Counted from the first letter of the stretch, positions 1-6,363 are shown. The stretch: DNA of 7,024 nt from GCA-003244245 sp035463315 (GCA_035463315.1 DATHTJ010000040.1:1-7024), one strand, 5' to 3'. Program-made: numbers and translations. The notes: a model not told the origin generated them from the letters alone.

Positions 1-306
1 GACGATCCCCGCCTCAAGGATCCGGCCGGTACCGACTACTTCGATGAGCTGCTGCAGCGGATCCGGGACATCCGGGCATCCGAGAAGCGCTTCTATCAGA
101 AGGTCCGGGATCTGTTCGCCGCCACCAGCGCTGACTACGACGGCACCTCCGATACTGCCAAGACCTTGTTCGCCACGATCCAGAACAAGCTCATCTTCGC
201 CGTCACCGGCCCTCGCCCAGATGCTCGCCGCCGCCGGACGTGCCGACGACGCACTGGCCGAACTCGAATCGCTCCGCCCGCTCCTGGCTGTGAGCTTCGG
301 CGCTGA
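1..306 (+). pseudogene. RhuM-family protein, C-terminal fragment running in from the left edge, truncated by an out-of-frame junction
   Basis: Frame 1 is open from base 1. The first ~70 codons read like the conserved middle of RhuM (virulence protein RhuM/Fic-DOC-associated) proteins: a DDPRLKDP stretch, then YFDELL, then IRDIRASEKRFYQKVRDLFA, then a segment ending NKLIFAVTG. The family's biochemical role is not settled; members are scattered in genomic islands and plasmids. Similarity stops abruptly after the glycine at about base 210. The following ~31 codons are arginine-rich and resemble nothing; they are the wrong-frame reading of the adjacent TPR-like sequence, ending at TGA 304-306. 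The family normally continues well beyond this point, so the gene is 3'-truncated. Its 5' end lies outside the window. The family call is from memory of the motif and was not searched. Confidence 0.72.
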
Positions 307-403
307 CTCGACCCAGGTCCGCAACCTCGACAAGCACAGTGACCGGCTAGGGTCGCTTAAAGAACACAGCTTATCCCGGGGGGATAACGAGCTGGGCCGG
401 TGA
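211..403 (+). pseudogene. 3' remnant of a TPR-containing protein (possibly the C-terminus of a TPR/kinase regulator)
   Basis: In frame 2, from about base 211 to the TGA at 401-403, the translation has TPR-helix character: LAQMLAAAGRADDALAELE followed by LRPLLAVSFGAD and STQVRNLDKH. The LAxxLxxAGRxxxAL pattern is typical of tetratricopeptide helix A. Similar endings occur at the C-terminus of actinobacterial TPR proteins, including some linked to serine/threonine kinases, but a single repeat cannot prove that. Upstream, frame 2 reads through the RhuM fragment as low-complexity Ser/Pro/Arg sequence, so the original 5' part is missing. It is best read as a gene tail brought next to the RhuM fragment by a deletion or insertion. 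An ATG at 221-223 could in principle start a 60-residue peptide, but I see no reason to think it is expressed. Confidence 0.5.
371..387. repeat. Perfect 7-bp inverted repeat with 3-nt centre (TTATCCC-GGG-GGGATAA)
   Basis: TTATCCC at 371-377 and GGGATAA at 381-387 are exact reverse complements around GGG. AGCT sits just outside on both sides, at 368-371 and 390-393. The site lies in the last codons of the TPR-like remnant. It is AT-richer than its surroundings and has the symmetry of an operator half-site pair, but no regulator or regulated gene can be assigned. Confidence 0.4.
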
Positions 404-598
404 CCAGACGAGTGGTCGTGCCGCGGTTCTGGGGCCGCGGGCAGCGAGGCAGCAGCGAGATATTCCAGAAGAACTGGATGCACGGGAACAGCGTGGCACG
501 GCGTTCCAGGTGCCTGTCACGGGTGCTGCTGGCCGGGTCAGCAGACCGTCTGACTGCGGCCGGACAGCTCTCCTGTCGAGTTCGGGACACGGAGTGCG
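404..598. other. Noncoding stretch between the left-hand debris and the end of the exopolysaccharide operon
   Basis: No reading frame here resembles a protein I recognise. It contains small hairpins. GACCA (402-406) pairs with TGGTC (413-417) at the stop of the TPR-like remnant. CCGCGG (421-426) pairs with CCGCGG (435-440) around an 8-nt loop, and could end transcription from the left. A longer compound hairpin lies at 525-568 and is listed separately. The region may also hold worn coding debris. Confidence 0.5.
525..568 (-). terminator. Candidate intrinsic terminator of the minus-strand operon
   Basis: Three nested stem segments can pair: GCTG 525-528 with CAGC 565-568, GGCC 531-534 with GGCC 558-561, and GTCAG 537-541 with CTGAC 550-554. 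Small internal loops separate them and the end loop is 8 nt. The structure starts about 31 bases past the stop codon of the last operon gene, a suitable place for a terminator. There is no U-run on either side, which is common in actinobacteria but leaves the call uncertain. Confidence 0.35.
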
Positions 599-1654
599 TT
601 ACTGGCAGGGAATGTTGGAGAGGCCGGCGTTGGCGTTGGTGGCGCGGTTGGTGCAGTTGACGATGTTGCCCAGGTCTTTCTTGGTGATGTTGATGGCGTA
701 GCCGGGGGCGTTGACGGTGGCGGTGTTGCCGTGGAAGGTGTTGCGTTCACCCCAGCCGTCGAGGATTCGGTGAGTTTGGAAACCGTCCTTGGGGGCATTT
801 GTGCCGATATTGTCGGCAATGGTCCAGTCGTTTCCTTTGATATCGACCCAGGAATCCGCGGCGGTCATGGCCGCGCCGGACACGATGTTGCCGCGCAGGA
901 TTCCACTGCTGGTGCCTTCCTTGACGTCGATCGCCTCGGCGGTGGTGTCGGCGATATCGTTGCCCTGGATGAGGTTGCGGTCGCTGCGGTCGGGTTCGCA
1001 ATTGGTGTGCGTGCACCAGTTGCTGCGGGCGCTGCCGATATAGATGCCTTCGCCGAACTTCTTCTTGCGCAGCCCAGTGCGGCGAATGGTGTTGGCCCGC
1101 ACGGTGTTGTCCGAGCTGGCGGTGCGCAGGTGCAGCGCTTCATCGCCGACCTCGTGGATGAGCAGGCCTTCGATGAGCGCGGCACGAGTGTTGTCGAGCA
1201 TGAGGCCCTTCTGACCGCCGTGGATGGTGAAGCCGGACAACTGCCAGTGGTCCGCGCCGCGCAGGTGAAGGGTGTAGCCGGTCTCCTTGATGGGACCACC
1301 GTCGAGGATCGCCGCCCTGCTGCCGCACAGGGTGATCGGCCGGTCCGCGGTTGCGGCCGTGGTGATCTCGAACCGGCCGGGGTAGGTGCCATCGCGCAGG
1401 TGGATCACCATGCCGGGCTGGGCGTGCACGAGGGCATCGCGGAGCTGGTCGGCGGTGGACACGTCCTGGGCGGCGGGGTCGCCGCAGCGCACCGTGGGCG
1501 GTGGTGGGCCGGGGATGGGTTGGCTGGGGCGGGGCCCGGTGGTGGGGGCGACGGTGGCGGAGTCGACGGTGGGGGCGTCAGGCGTCGCCGGGCCGGCGCA
1601 GCCGGCCGCGAGCATCGCGGCGAGCGCCAGCACCGTGACCAGTCGCCGGGTCAC
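599..1654 (-). CDS. Secreted lipoprotein with a right-handed parallel beta-helix fold, possible polysaccharide lyase or epimerase
   Basis: 351 residues from a GTG start. That start is chosen because it yields an ideal lipoprotein signal: basic VTRR, a hydrophobic stretch, then lipobox LAAGC with the lipidated Cys at 19. A Thr/Pro-rich linker (about 20-56) precedes the beta-helix. The domain opens with a VSTADQL...DGTYPG segment (about 65-93), as in PL6/PL9-like beta-helix lyases, followed by LHLRG, HWQLSGFTI and DNTVRANTI rungs. A distinctive block spans 201-315: GEGIYIGSA, SDRNLIQGNDI, TTAEAIDVKEG, ADSWVDIKGN, DGFQTH and GWGERNTFHGN. I recall this pattern in uncharacterised actinobacterial beta-helix proteins. 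Six cysteines after the lipobox (57, 110, 214, 219, 334, 350) could form disulfides outside the cell. The GTG overlaps the upstream TGA (GTGA) with no clear Shine-Dalgarno, which suggests translational coupling. Cleavage, epimerisation or binding of the operon's polymer is inferred. Confidence 0.85.
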   Translation of the reverse strand: MTRRLVTVLALAAMLAAGCAGPATPDAPTVDSATVAPTTGPRPSQPIPGPPPPTVRCGDPAAQDVSTADQLRDALVHAQPGMVIHLRDGTYPGRFEITTAATADRPITLCGSRAAILDGGPIKETGYTLHLRGADHWQLSGFTIHGGQKGLMLDNTRAALIEGLLIHEVGDEALHLRTASSDNTVRANTIRRTGLRKKKFGEGIYIGSARSNWCTHTNCEPDRSDRNLIQGNDIADTTAEAIDVKEGTSSGILRGNIVSGAAMTAADSWVDIKGNDWTIADNIGTNAPKDGFQTHRILDGWGERNTFHGNTATVNAPGYAINITKKDLGNIVNCTNRATNANAGLSNIPCQ

Positions 1655-3366
1655 TGCGCGGCCGCCGAGACGACGGGGGTGTCGGAGCGCGCGGTGAGCG
1701 GATGGTCGGGGTAGGGGTGGGCCGGCTGGCGCCGGCGCCGGCGGCGCCGACCGAGCAGCGACGCGACGATCGACAGCAGTAACAGCGTCCACATGGCCAG
1801 CAGCGGGTGGTCCCGGAACAGCCAGCGCAGCCGATCGCTCAGGCTCTTGGTGACCTGCCATTGCTCCTCGGAGTTGTTCGAGACGGTGACCGCGGCGACG
1901 GCGTCGGCGTCGAGCCGGGCCAGGTCCAGGCCGCTGGGGCCGCTCCCGGCCAGGGTATTGCCGTGTGCCGCCGATCCCTGGGCGGCGCCCTGGAAGGACA
2001 CGCCGTGGACCCGGGCGGCGCTGATGGTGTTGTCATGCACCTGCGCCCGGGCGGCGCGGACCTGGACCCCGGTGTCGGCACCGGCGATGGTGTTGTGACC
2101 GACGGCCACGTCAGTGGCGCCGTCGCGGACCGCGATCGCGGCGCCGGCCGAGGAGGTGACGGTGTTGGCGCTGATCTGGGTGCGGTTGGCTGCGTCGCGG
2201 ACGACAATGCCTTCGGCGTTATCGACCAGCTCCGTGCCTGTCACCACGGTGTCGTCGGCGTCCCAGACCAGCACGCCGTTGCCCGCATTGAAGGCGATGG
2301 TGGAGTCCTGGAGACGGAAGCCGCGTTGGCCGTCCAGGGAGACCCCGGCGGCGCCGGGTCGTTCGGCCAGCGGCCGCCCGTCGAATCGGATGCCGTCGGT
2401 GCCATTGTGTTCGACGGTCACGTTGCTCAGGGTCACCTCCGAGGCGCCCCGGTTGGCGACGATGCCACTGCCGGCGTTACTGCTGGTGGTGCTGGTACGG
2501 ATCGTGGTGCCGGTCGAGCCCTGGTGCAGCAGGATCCCGTCGGCGGCGGCGTGGTCGAAGGTGCTGTCGGCGACGGTGAGCCCGAGGGTGTCGGAGCTGA
2601 ACAGCCCGTAATGGTTGGCGCGCACGGTCGTCCCGGTGATCGATCCGGTGCCGGGAGCGGAGTCGTTGCCGGTGACCGCCAGGCCGCCGGTGCGCCCGCT
2701 CCAGAAGCCAAGGTCGGAGAACCCGGCGAAGTGGGTGTGCAGGTTCGAGCCGGCAACCCGGATATAGGAGCGGCCGTCGGTAACCTGCTGGTCGGGCTTG
2801 CCGGTGGCCGGATCCCAGCTGGTCAGCGTCACGGGATGGTCCGGGGCGCCAGTGATCGAGATGGCGCCTTTCCACCCCACGATGGAGGTGAAGCCGGCGG
2901 GCGTACTGATCATCCGCAGGGTGGTGCCAGGGGCGTGCAGGATGAGCTGGGCGCCGGGCCCGATCAATACCGAGTTCATCAGGACGATGGTGCTGGCGTC
3001 GATGCGCCGGGCCGCTTTCAAGATCAGCAATGAGTCCAGGGTGTAGGGGGCGGGGCGGGCGGTGAGGACCAAGGTGTGCATGCCGTGTTCCCGGTTCCGG
3101 TAGGGCAGGCCGTTCCACGGGATACCGCGTAGCTGGCTGAGCAGCCGGGTGTCCTCGGTGGTGACCAGGGCCGCCTGCGTTCGAGCCTGCTCGAGCTGGG
3201 CCAGTTGCGGGTCGATCGCCTGGACAGGGTGAACATGGGGGCTGCCGGCCAGCCAGCCAGGGACGTAGACGGCCGCGGCGAGGACGGCGGCGAAAGCGAG
3301 CAGGCTGAGCCCGATCGCTATCCGTGGGCTGCGGCTGGATCGCTGGGCCGTCGTGCTGGTGCGCAT
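1651..3366 (-). CDS. Membrane-anchored parallel beta-helix protein with a transmembrane segment at each end
   Basis: 571 residues, ATG start two bases after the glycosyltransferase stop, with a strong Shine-Dalgarno. Residues 16-36 form a hydrophobic segment after a basic N-terminus. A short helical region follows (LAQLEQARTQAAL, about 55-67), then a strand-rich domain. From about 200 to 500 come repeating beta-helix rungs with Asn/Gly/Asp turns: DGILLHQGS, GSGIVANRG, TDGIRFDG, GNGVLVWDAD, AEGIVVRDA, GAAIAVRDG, DTGVQVRAA, HGVSFQGAA. This PbH1/CASH-type repetition is shared by NosD and AlgG. A second hydrophobic segment at 521-538 is followed by seven arginines (540-546) and a ~25-residue polar tail. 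By the positive-inside rule the beta-helix should face outward with both ends in the cytoplasm. There are no cysteines, unlike its neighbour. I do not see the DPHH motif associated with AlgG epimerases. A role in export, modification or anchoring of the polymer is inferred from the operon. Confidence 0.87.
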   Translation of the reverse strand: MRTSTTAQRSSRSPRIAIGLSLLAFAAVLAAAVYVPGWLAGSPHVHPVQAIDPQLAQLEQARTQAALVTTEDTRLLSQLRGIPWNGLPYRNREHGMHTLVLTARPAPYTLDSLLILKAARRIDASTIVLMNSVLIGPGAQLILHAPGTTLRMISTPAGFTSIVGWKGAISITGAPDHPVTLTSWDPATGKPDQQVTDGRSYIRVAGSNLHTHFAGFSDLGFWSGRTGGLAVTGNDSAPGTGSITGTTVRANHYGLFSSDTLGLTVADSTFDHAAADGILLHQGSTGTTIRTSTTSSNAGSGIVANRGASEVTLSNVTVEHNGTDGIRFDGRPLAERPGAAGVSLDGQRGFRLQDSTIAFNAGNGVLVWDADDTVVTGTELVDNAEGIVVRDAANRTQISANTVTSSAGAAIAVRDGATDVAVGHNTIAGADTGVQVRAARAQVHDNTISAARVHGVSFQGAAQGSAAHGNTLAGSGPSGLDLARLDADAVAAVTVSNNSEEQWQVTKSLSDRLRWLFRDHPLLAMWTLLLLSIVASLLGRRRRRRRQPAHPYPDHPLTARSDTPVVSAAAQ

Positions 3367-3368
3367 GG

Positions 3369-4679
3369 TCAGGCCTCCCTTGCGGCGCCGCTGAGCGCGT
3401 GGCTGGGTGTCATGTGGCTGGGGGTCACGTGACTGGGGGTCACGTGGCCGGGTGTCAGGCTGGCCGCGTTCTGCCCTTCACCGCCGATGAGGTCAGCCCG
3501 CCGGGTCAGCCAGCCCTGCTTGTTCATGGTCAGGAACGCGTAGGTCTTGATCGGCAACGCCACGAGAATGATCACTGCGGTCACCAGCGGAAGCAGCCAC
3601 ACGTCTGCGGGCCGGCGCCGCAGGTGCGACATGCTGCGCAGCGCGCGGCTCAGGAACAGCCAGATCAGGGCCAGCGCGAGCGCGATCGTGGTGCGAGGGT
3701 AGAACGCGGCGGCAATGACGTAGTAGAGGGTGGCGCCCATCGAGATGGGCGTGAGCAGGATCTGGAACACGGTGAGCTGGGAGATCGCCGGGACCTGCCA
3801 CACCCAGCCCTTCCACAGCGCGGTGAGGTAGCAACGGTAGGAGTTGCGGCTCCAGCGGAGGCGTTGCTTGCAGAAGGCCCGGAAGGTGGCCGGGAACATG
3901 GACAGCGCCCGGGCGGTGGACTGGTGCACGGTGCGGAAGCCGCTGGCGAGTACTAGCCAGGTCAGGCGGCCGTCGTCACCGGCGATGCAGCGCCGGCCGA
4001 GGAAGAACTCGTGTTCCAGGTGTGGCAGCACCGGGAGCACCACCGAGCGGCGGTAGGCGGCGGTGCGGCCGGAGACGCAGACCACCGCCCCGGCGCGGCC
4101 GGTGGCCGGCACGTAGTCCAGGTAGCGGTTGTCGATGATCCAGTCCGCGACGCGGCGCCACACGCTGGTGTTGGGCTCGAAGACGTTCTGCTGCGTGCCC
4201 ACCGCGCCGACCAGGGGGTCGACGAAGGGCATCTGAACCGCGGCCAGCAGCCCGGGAACCCAGCGGGTGTCGGAGTCGGTGAGCACCACCACCTCAGCAG
4301 TGGCGGCCCGGATACCGACGCCCAGCGCGGAGCGTTTGCCCTGGTGGGCGACCATGATGACGTGCAGGCGCGGGTCGTTGCGGGCGATCAGGCGGCGCTG
4401 GGCCTCGGTGTCGGCGACATCGAGGACGATCACGACCTGGTCGGGGTTCTCGGCCAGCCAGGTGTCCAGGCATGCCTCGAGGACATCGGGGTCCTCGTGG
4501 TAGGAGGGGACGACCACCGAGGTCGTGGTGCGGAAGTCGTTCACGGTGGGCCGGTACCGCATCGAGAGCAGCTTTCGCACCGCCCACACCGACCAGGACA
4601 GCACTCCGACCAGACCGATCGGCAGCAGCAGCCACCAGTTCTCGGTGATGGACGCCCAGCCGTCGGGGACGAGGTCCAT
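3369..4679 (-). CDS. Processive family-2 glycosyltransferase, hyaluronan synthase/NodC-like polysaccharide synthase
   Basis: 436 residues from an ATG with a strong ribosome binding site; longer upstream starts would overlap the dehydrogenase gene in another frame. One membrane segment lies at about 14-36. The cytosolic GT-A domain shows the expected order: VVVPSYHED (55-63), Asp87 in VLDVADTE, the metal-binding DSD at 135-137, acceptor-region SGRTAAYR (203-210), GDD at 234-236 (catalytic base region), QSTAR (253-257) and QRLRW at 272-276. QxxRW marks processive synthases that polymerise and extrude the chain. Two to three hydrophobic segments follow (about 303-327, 331-345, 360-380), ending in LTMNKQGWLTR. 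GDDGRLT and QSTA resemble hyaluronan synthase and NodC more than alginate Alg8 as I remember them. Donor sugars cannot be read from the sequence; UDP-glucuronate is suggested by the gene before it. The C-terminus carries four copies of a Thr-Pro-Ser-His pentapeptide (408-427), which is unusual. Confidence 0.9.
   Translation of the reverse strand: MDLVPDGWASITENWWLLLPIGLVGVLSWSVWAVRKLLSMRYRPTVNDFRTTTSVVVPSYHEDPDVLEACLDTWLAENPDQVVIVLDVADTEAQRRLIARNDPRLHVIMVAHQGKRSALGVGIRAATAEVVVLTDSDTRWVPGLLAAVQMPFVDPLVGAVGTQQNVFEPNTSVWRRVADWIIDNRYLDYVPATGRAGAVVCVSGRTAAYRRSVVLPVLPHLEHEFFLGRRCIAGDDGRLTWLVLASGFRTVHQSTARALSMFPATFRAFCKQRLRWSRNSYRCYLTALWKGWVWQVPAISQLTVFQILLTPISMGATLYYVIAAAFYPRTTIALALALIWLFLSRALRSMSHLRRRPADVWLLPLVTAVIILVALPIKTYAFLTMNKQGWLTRRADLIGGEGQNAASLTPGHVTPSHVTPSHMTPSHALSGAAREA
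3374..3381 (-). promoter_or_regulatory. Ribosome binding site of the double-anchored beta-helix gene
   Basis: On the minus strand AAGGGAGG lies 7 nt before the ATG at 3366-3364, inside the last codons of the glycosyltransferase. It fixes that start and, with the 2-bp gap, implies coupled translation. Confidence 0.75.
3399..3458. repeat. Four tandem 15-bp repeats in the 3' end of the glycosyltransferase gene
   Basis: Units at 3399-3413, 3414-3428, 3429-3443 and 3444-3458 follow the plus-strand pattern GTGgCtGGGgGTCAc with 1-3 differences each. On the coding strand they give (L/V/M)TP(G/S)H four times, keeping frame. The junction of two units creates the palindrome GTCACGTGAC (3424-3433). The array probably grew by slippage, and copy number may vary among strains. 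Confidence 0.9.
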
Positions 4680-4689
4680 GACCGGTTTT

Positions 4690-4696
4690 CTCCTTT
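4690..4696 (-). promoter_or_regulatory. Ribosome binding site of the glycosyltransferase gene
   Basis: AAAGGAG on the minus strand, 10 nt before the ATG at 4679-4677 and within the 29-bp gap after the dehydrogenase stop. It decides the glycosyltransferase start against longer in-frame extensions. Confidence 0.75.
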
Positions 4697-4708
4697 CGAC
4701 GTAGCGGG

Positions 4709-6124
4709 CTAGACAGTGGGGAAGGTGCGCTCGGCGCGGCCAAGGGCGCGTATCGCCCAGCCGGCGTCCTGCCAGCGCCGCGCATCCACGGTGTTGCGGG
4801 CGTCGATGAGACGGGCGTGACGCACGATCTTGCCGAGGACGACTGGATCGAGCTCGCGGTAGTCGTTCCACTCGGTCAGGTGCAGCACGACATCCGCGTG
4901 CTCGCAGGCCTTGCCCGGCTCGCGGGCGTAGTCCAGCGTCGGGAACACCGCCCGCGCGTTGTCCAGTGCCTCCGGATCGTGCACCCGAACCTGGGCTCCC
5001 TCGAGCTGGATCGCCGCAGCGACCTTCAGGGCCGGTGAGTCGCGAACGTCGTCGCTGTTGGGCTTGAAGGCCGCGCCGAGCACCGCGACATTGCAGCCCA
5101 GGAAGCTGCCGCCGACCATGTCCCTGGCCAGGTCGACCACCCGTCGCCGGCACCGCATGTTGATCTCGTCGATGTCCCGGAGAAACGCGAGTGCCTCGCC
5201 CACACCCAGCTCGCCGGCTCGGGCCAGGAAGGCCCGAATGTCCTTGGGCAGGCAGCCGCCGCCGAAGCCCAGGCCGGCATTGAGGAACCGTCGCCCGATG
5301 CGGGCGTCGTGCCCGATCGCGTCGGCAAGGGTCACCACATCGGCGCCGGCGGCCTCGCAGACCTCAGCGATCGCATTGATAAAGGAGATCTTGGTCGCCA
5401 GGAAGGCGTTCGCGGAGACCTTGACCAGCTCGGCGGTGGCGAGGTCGGTCGCGATGAAGGGGGTGCCGGTGGCGAGCATCGGAGCGTAGAGCCGGCGCAG
5501 CTGCGCCTGCGCCGGCGCGGAGGTGGTGCCCAGCACGATGCGGTCCGGGGCCAGGGTGTCCTGCACCGCGAAGCCCTCGCGCAGAAACTCCGGGTTCCAT
5601 GCCAGCTCGGCGCCGGCACCGGCCGGGGCACGCTGGGCCAGCCGGGTCCGCAACCGGGCGGCGGTGCCGACCGGCACGGTCGACTTGCCCACCACCAGGC
5701 AGTCCCGGTGCAGGTGCGGTGCCAGCCCGTCGATGACCGCCTCGACATGGCGCAGATCGGCGGCGTCCGAGCCCGGCAGCTGCGGGGTGCCCACGCACAC
5801 GAAGTGGATCTCGCCGAAGTCCGCCGCCTCGACCAGCGAGGTGGTGAACCGCAGCCGACCCGACGCGGTGACTCTGGCCAGCAGCTCAGGCAGGCCTGGC
5901 TCGAAGAACGGGGCCCGGCCCTGCGCCAGCGCGGCGATCTTGTCCGGATCGGCGTCCACCCCCAGCACCTCGTGGCCGATCTCGGCCATGCACGCGGCGT
6001 GCACGGCGCCCAGATAGCCGGTGCCGATCACGGTGATGCGCATCGGCCGGTCCGCGGATCCGGGCGCACCATGAGCATCACTCGTGCTCACTTCAGCAGA
6101 GTCGCCGGTCGTCGTGATAGTCAT
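4709..6124 (-). CDS. ugd: UDP-glucose 6-dehydrogenase
   Basis: Oxidises UDP-glucose to UDP-glucuronate with two NAD+ in the cytosol, supplying activated uronic acid. 471 residues from the ATG at 6124-6122, which has AGGA 7 nt upstream; the first 27 residues are a polar, low-complexity extension before MRITVIG. An alternative ATG at 6043-6041 would give 444 residues, the usual family length, but lacks a clear Shine-Dalgarno. Visible landmarks are the Rossmann GTGYLG (34-39), VCVGTP (109-114), STVPVGT (148-154), WNPEFLREG (176-184), Lys245 in ATKISFINAIAE, the active-site Cys291 in GFGGGCLPKD, and AFKPNSDDVRDSP (352-364). All key residues are present. GDP-mannose dehydrogenase (AlgD-type) is a related alternative, but the catalytic loop and overall wording fit actinobacterial UDP-glucose enzymes better. 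It is the first gene of the operon, ending 29 bp before the synthase gene. Confidence 0.92.
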   Translation of the reverse strand: MTITTTGDSAEVSTSDAHGAPGSADRPMRITVIGTGYLGAVHAACMAEIGHEVLGVDADPDKIAALAQGRAPFFEPGLPELLARVTASGRLRFTTSLVEAADFGEIHFVCVGTPQLPGSDAADLRHVEAVIDGLAPHLHRDCLVVGKSTVPVGTAARLRTRLAQRAPAGAGAELAWNPEFLREGFAVQDTLAPDRIVLGTTSAPAQAQLRRLYAPMLATGTPFIATDLATAELVKVSANAFLATKISFINAIAEVCEAAGADVVTLADAIGHDARIGRRFLNAGLGFGGGCLPKDIRAFLARAGELGVGEALAFLRDIDEINMRCRRRVVDLARDMVGGSFLGCNVAVLGAAFKPNSDDVRDSPALKVAAAIQLEGAQVRVHDPEALDNARAVFPTLDYAREPGKACEHADVVLHLTEWNDYRELDPVVLGKIVRHARLIDARNTVDARRWQDAGWAIRALGRAERTFPTV

Positions 6125-6176
6125 GAAACCGTCCTGTTCGGTGGAGAGGCCGCTACGGAACGTGTCCGGTTGGAGT

Positions 6177-6196
6177 ATCGCGCGCACGTGCGCGAT
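6177..6196. promoter_or_regulatory. Palindromic candidate operator or 5'-UTR hairpin upstream of ugd
   Basis: Bases 6181-6194 form a perfect 14-bp palindrome, CGCGCACGTGCGCG, centred on CACGTG. Alternatively ATCGCG (6177-6182) pairs with CGCGAT (6191-6196) around an 8-nt loop. It sits 57-70 bp upstream of the ugd ATG, in the only space available for operon control. Binding by a dimeric repressor is inferred; no regulator gene is in view. Confidence 0.35.
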
Positions 6197-6363
6197 CGCT
6201 ACACGTAACATTTCTGGGCTGAACGACGATTTTCACTGACTTAGGGTCACCCGTCCGGACGCCGGTGGTGCCAGACCGGCGATGCCTGCGCCGTACTGCC
6301 GGGGTTCGCACCTGATCAGCCGTCCCGCCTGCGTCCGGCCCGGGGCCTGCGATGCGCCACCGA

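Noticed and set aside
44..403. A single 119-residue protein starting at base 44
   Set aside because: Its first half is the wrong-frame reading of the RhuM fragment; only the last ~60 codons look like a real protein.
731..1714. Long plus-strand open frame opposite the beta-helix lipoprotein
   Set aside because: Gly/Val/Ala-rich translation with no domain, lying antisense to a gene with clear signal peptide and beta-helix rungs; a GC-content shadow.
599..1861. A 420-residue version of the lipoprotein starting at ATG 1861
   Set aside because: It would overlap the upstream gene by about 210 bases and bury the lipoprotein signal; the GTG at 1654 gives an ideal lipobox at residue 19.
1807..3033. 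408-codon plus-strand open frame
   Set aside because: Antisense to the double-anchored beta-helix protein; low-complexity Gly/Asp/Val composition and no family resemblance.
3424..3433. GTCACGTGAC palindrome as an operator
   Set aside because: It arises at the junction of two coding 15-bp repeats inside the synthase gene and is explained by the repeat array.
599..6124. Calling the operon an alginate cluster (algD-alg8-algG)
   Set aside because: The dehydrogenase reads as UDP-glucose type, the synthase motifs sit closer to HAS/NodC, and no DPHH epimerase motif is visible in the beta-helix proteins.
5309..6208. Plus-strand open frame of about 300 codons opposite ugd
   Set aside because: Mirror of a well-conserved UDP-glucose dehydrogenase; Arg/Gly/Gln-rich with no motifs.
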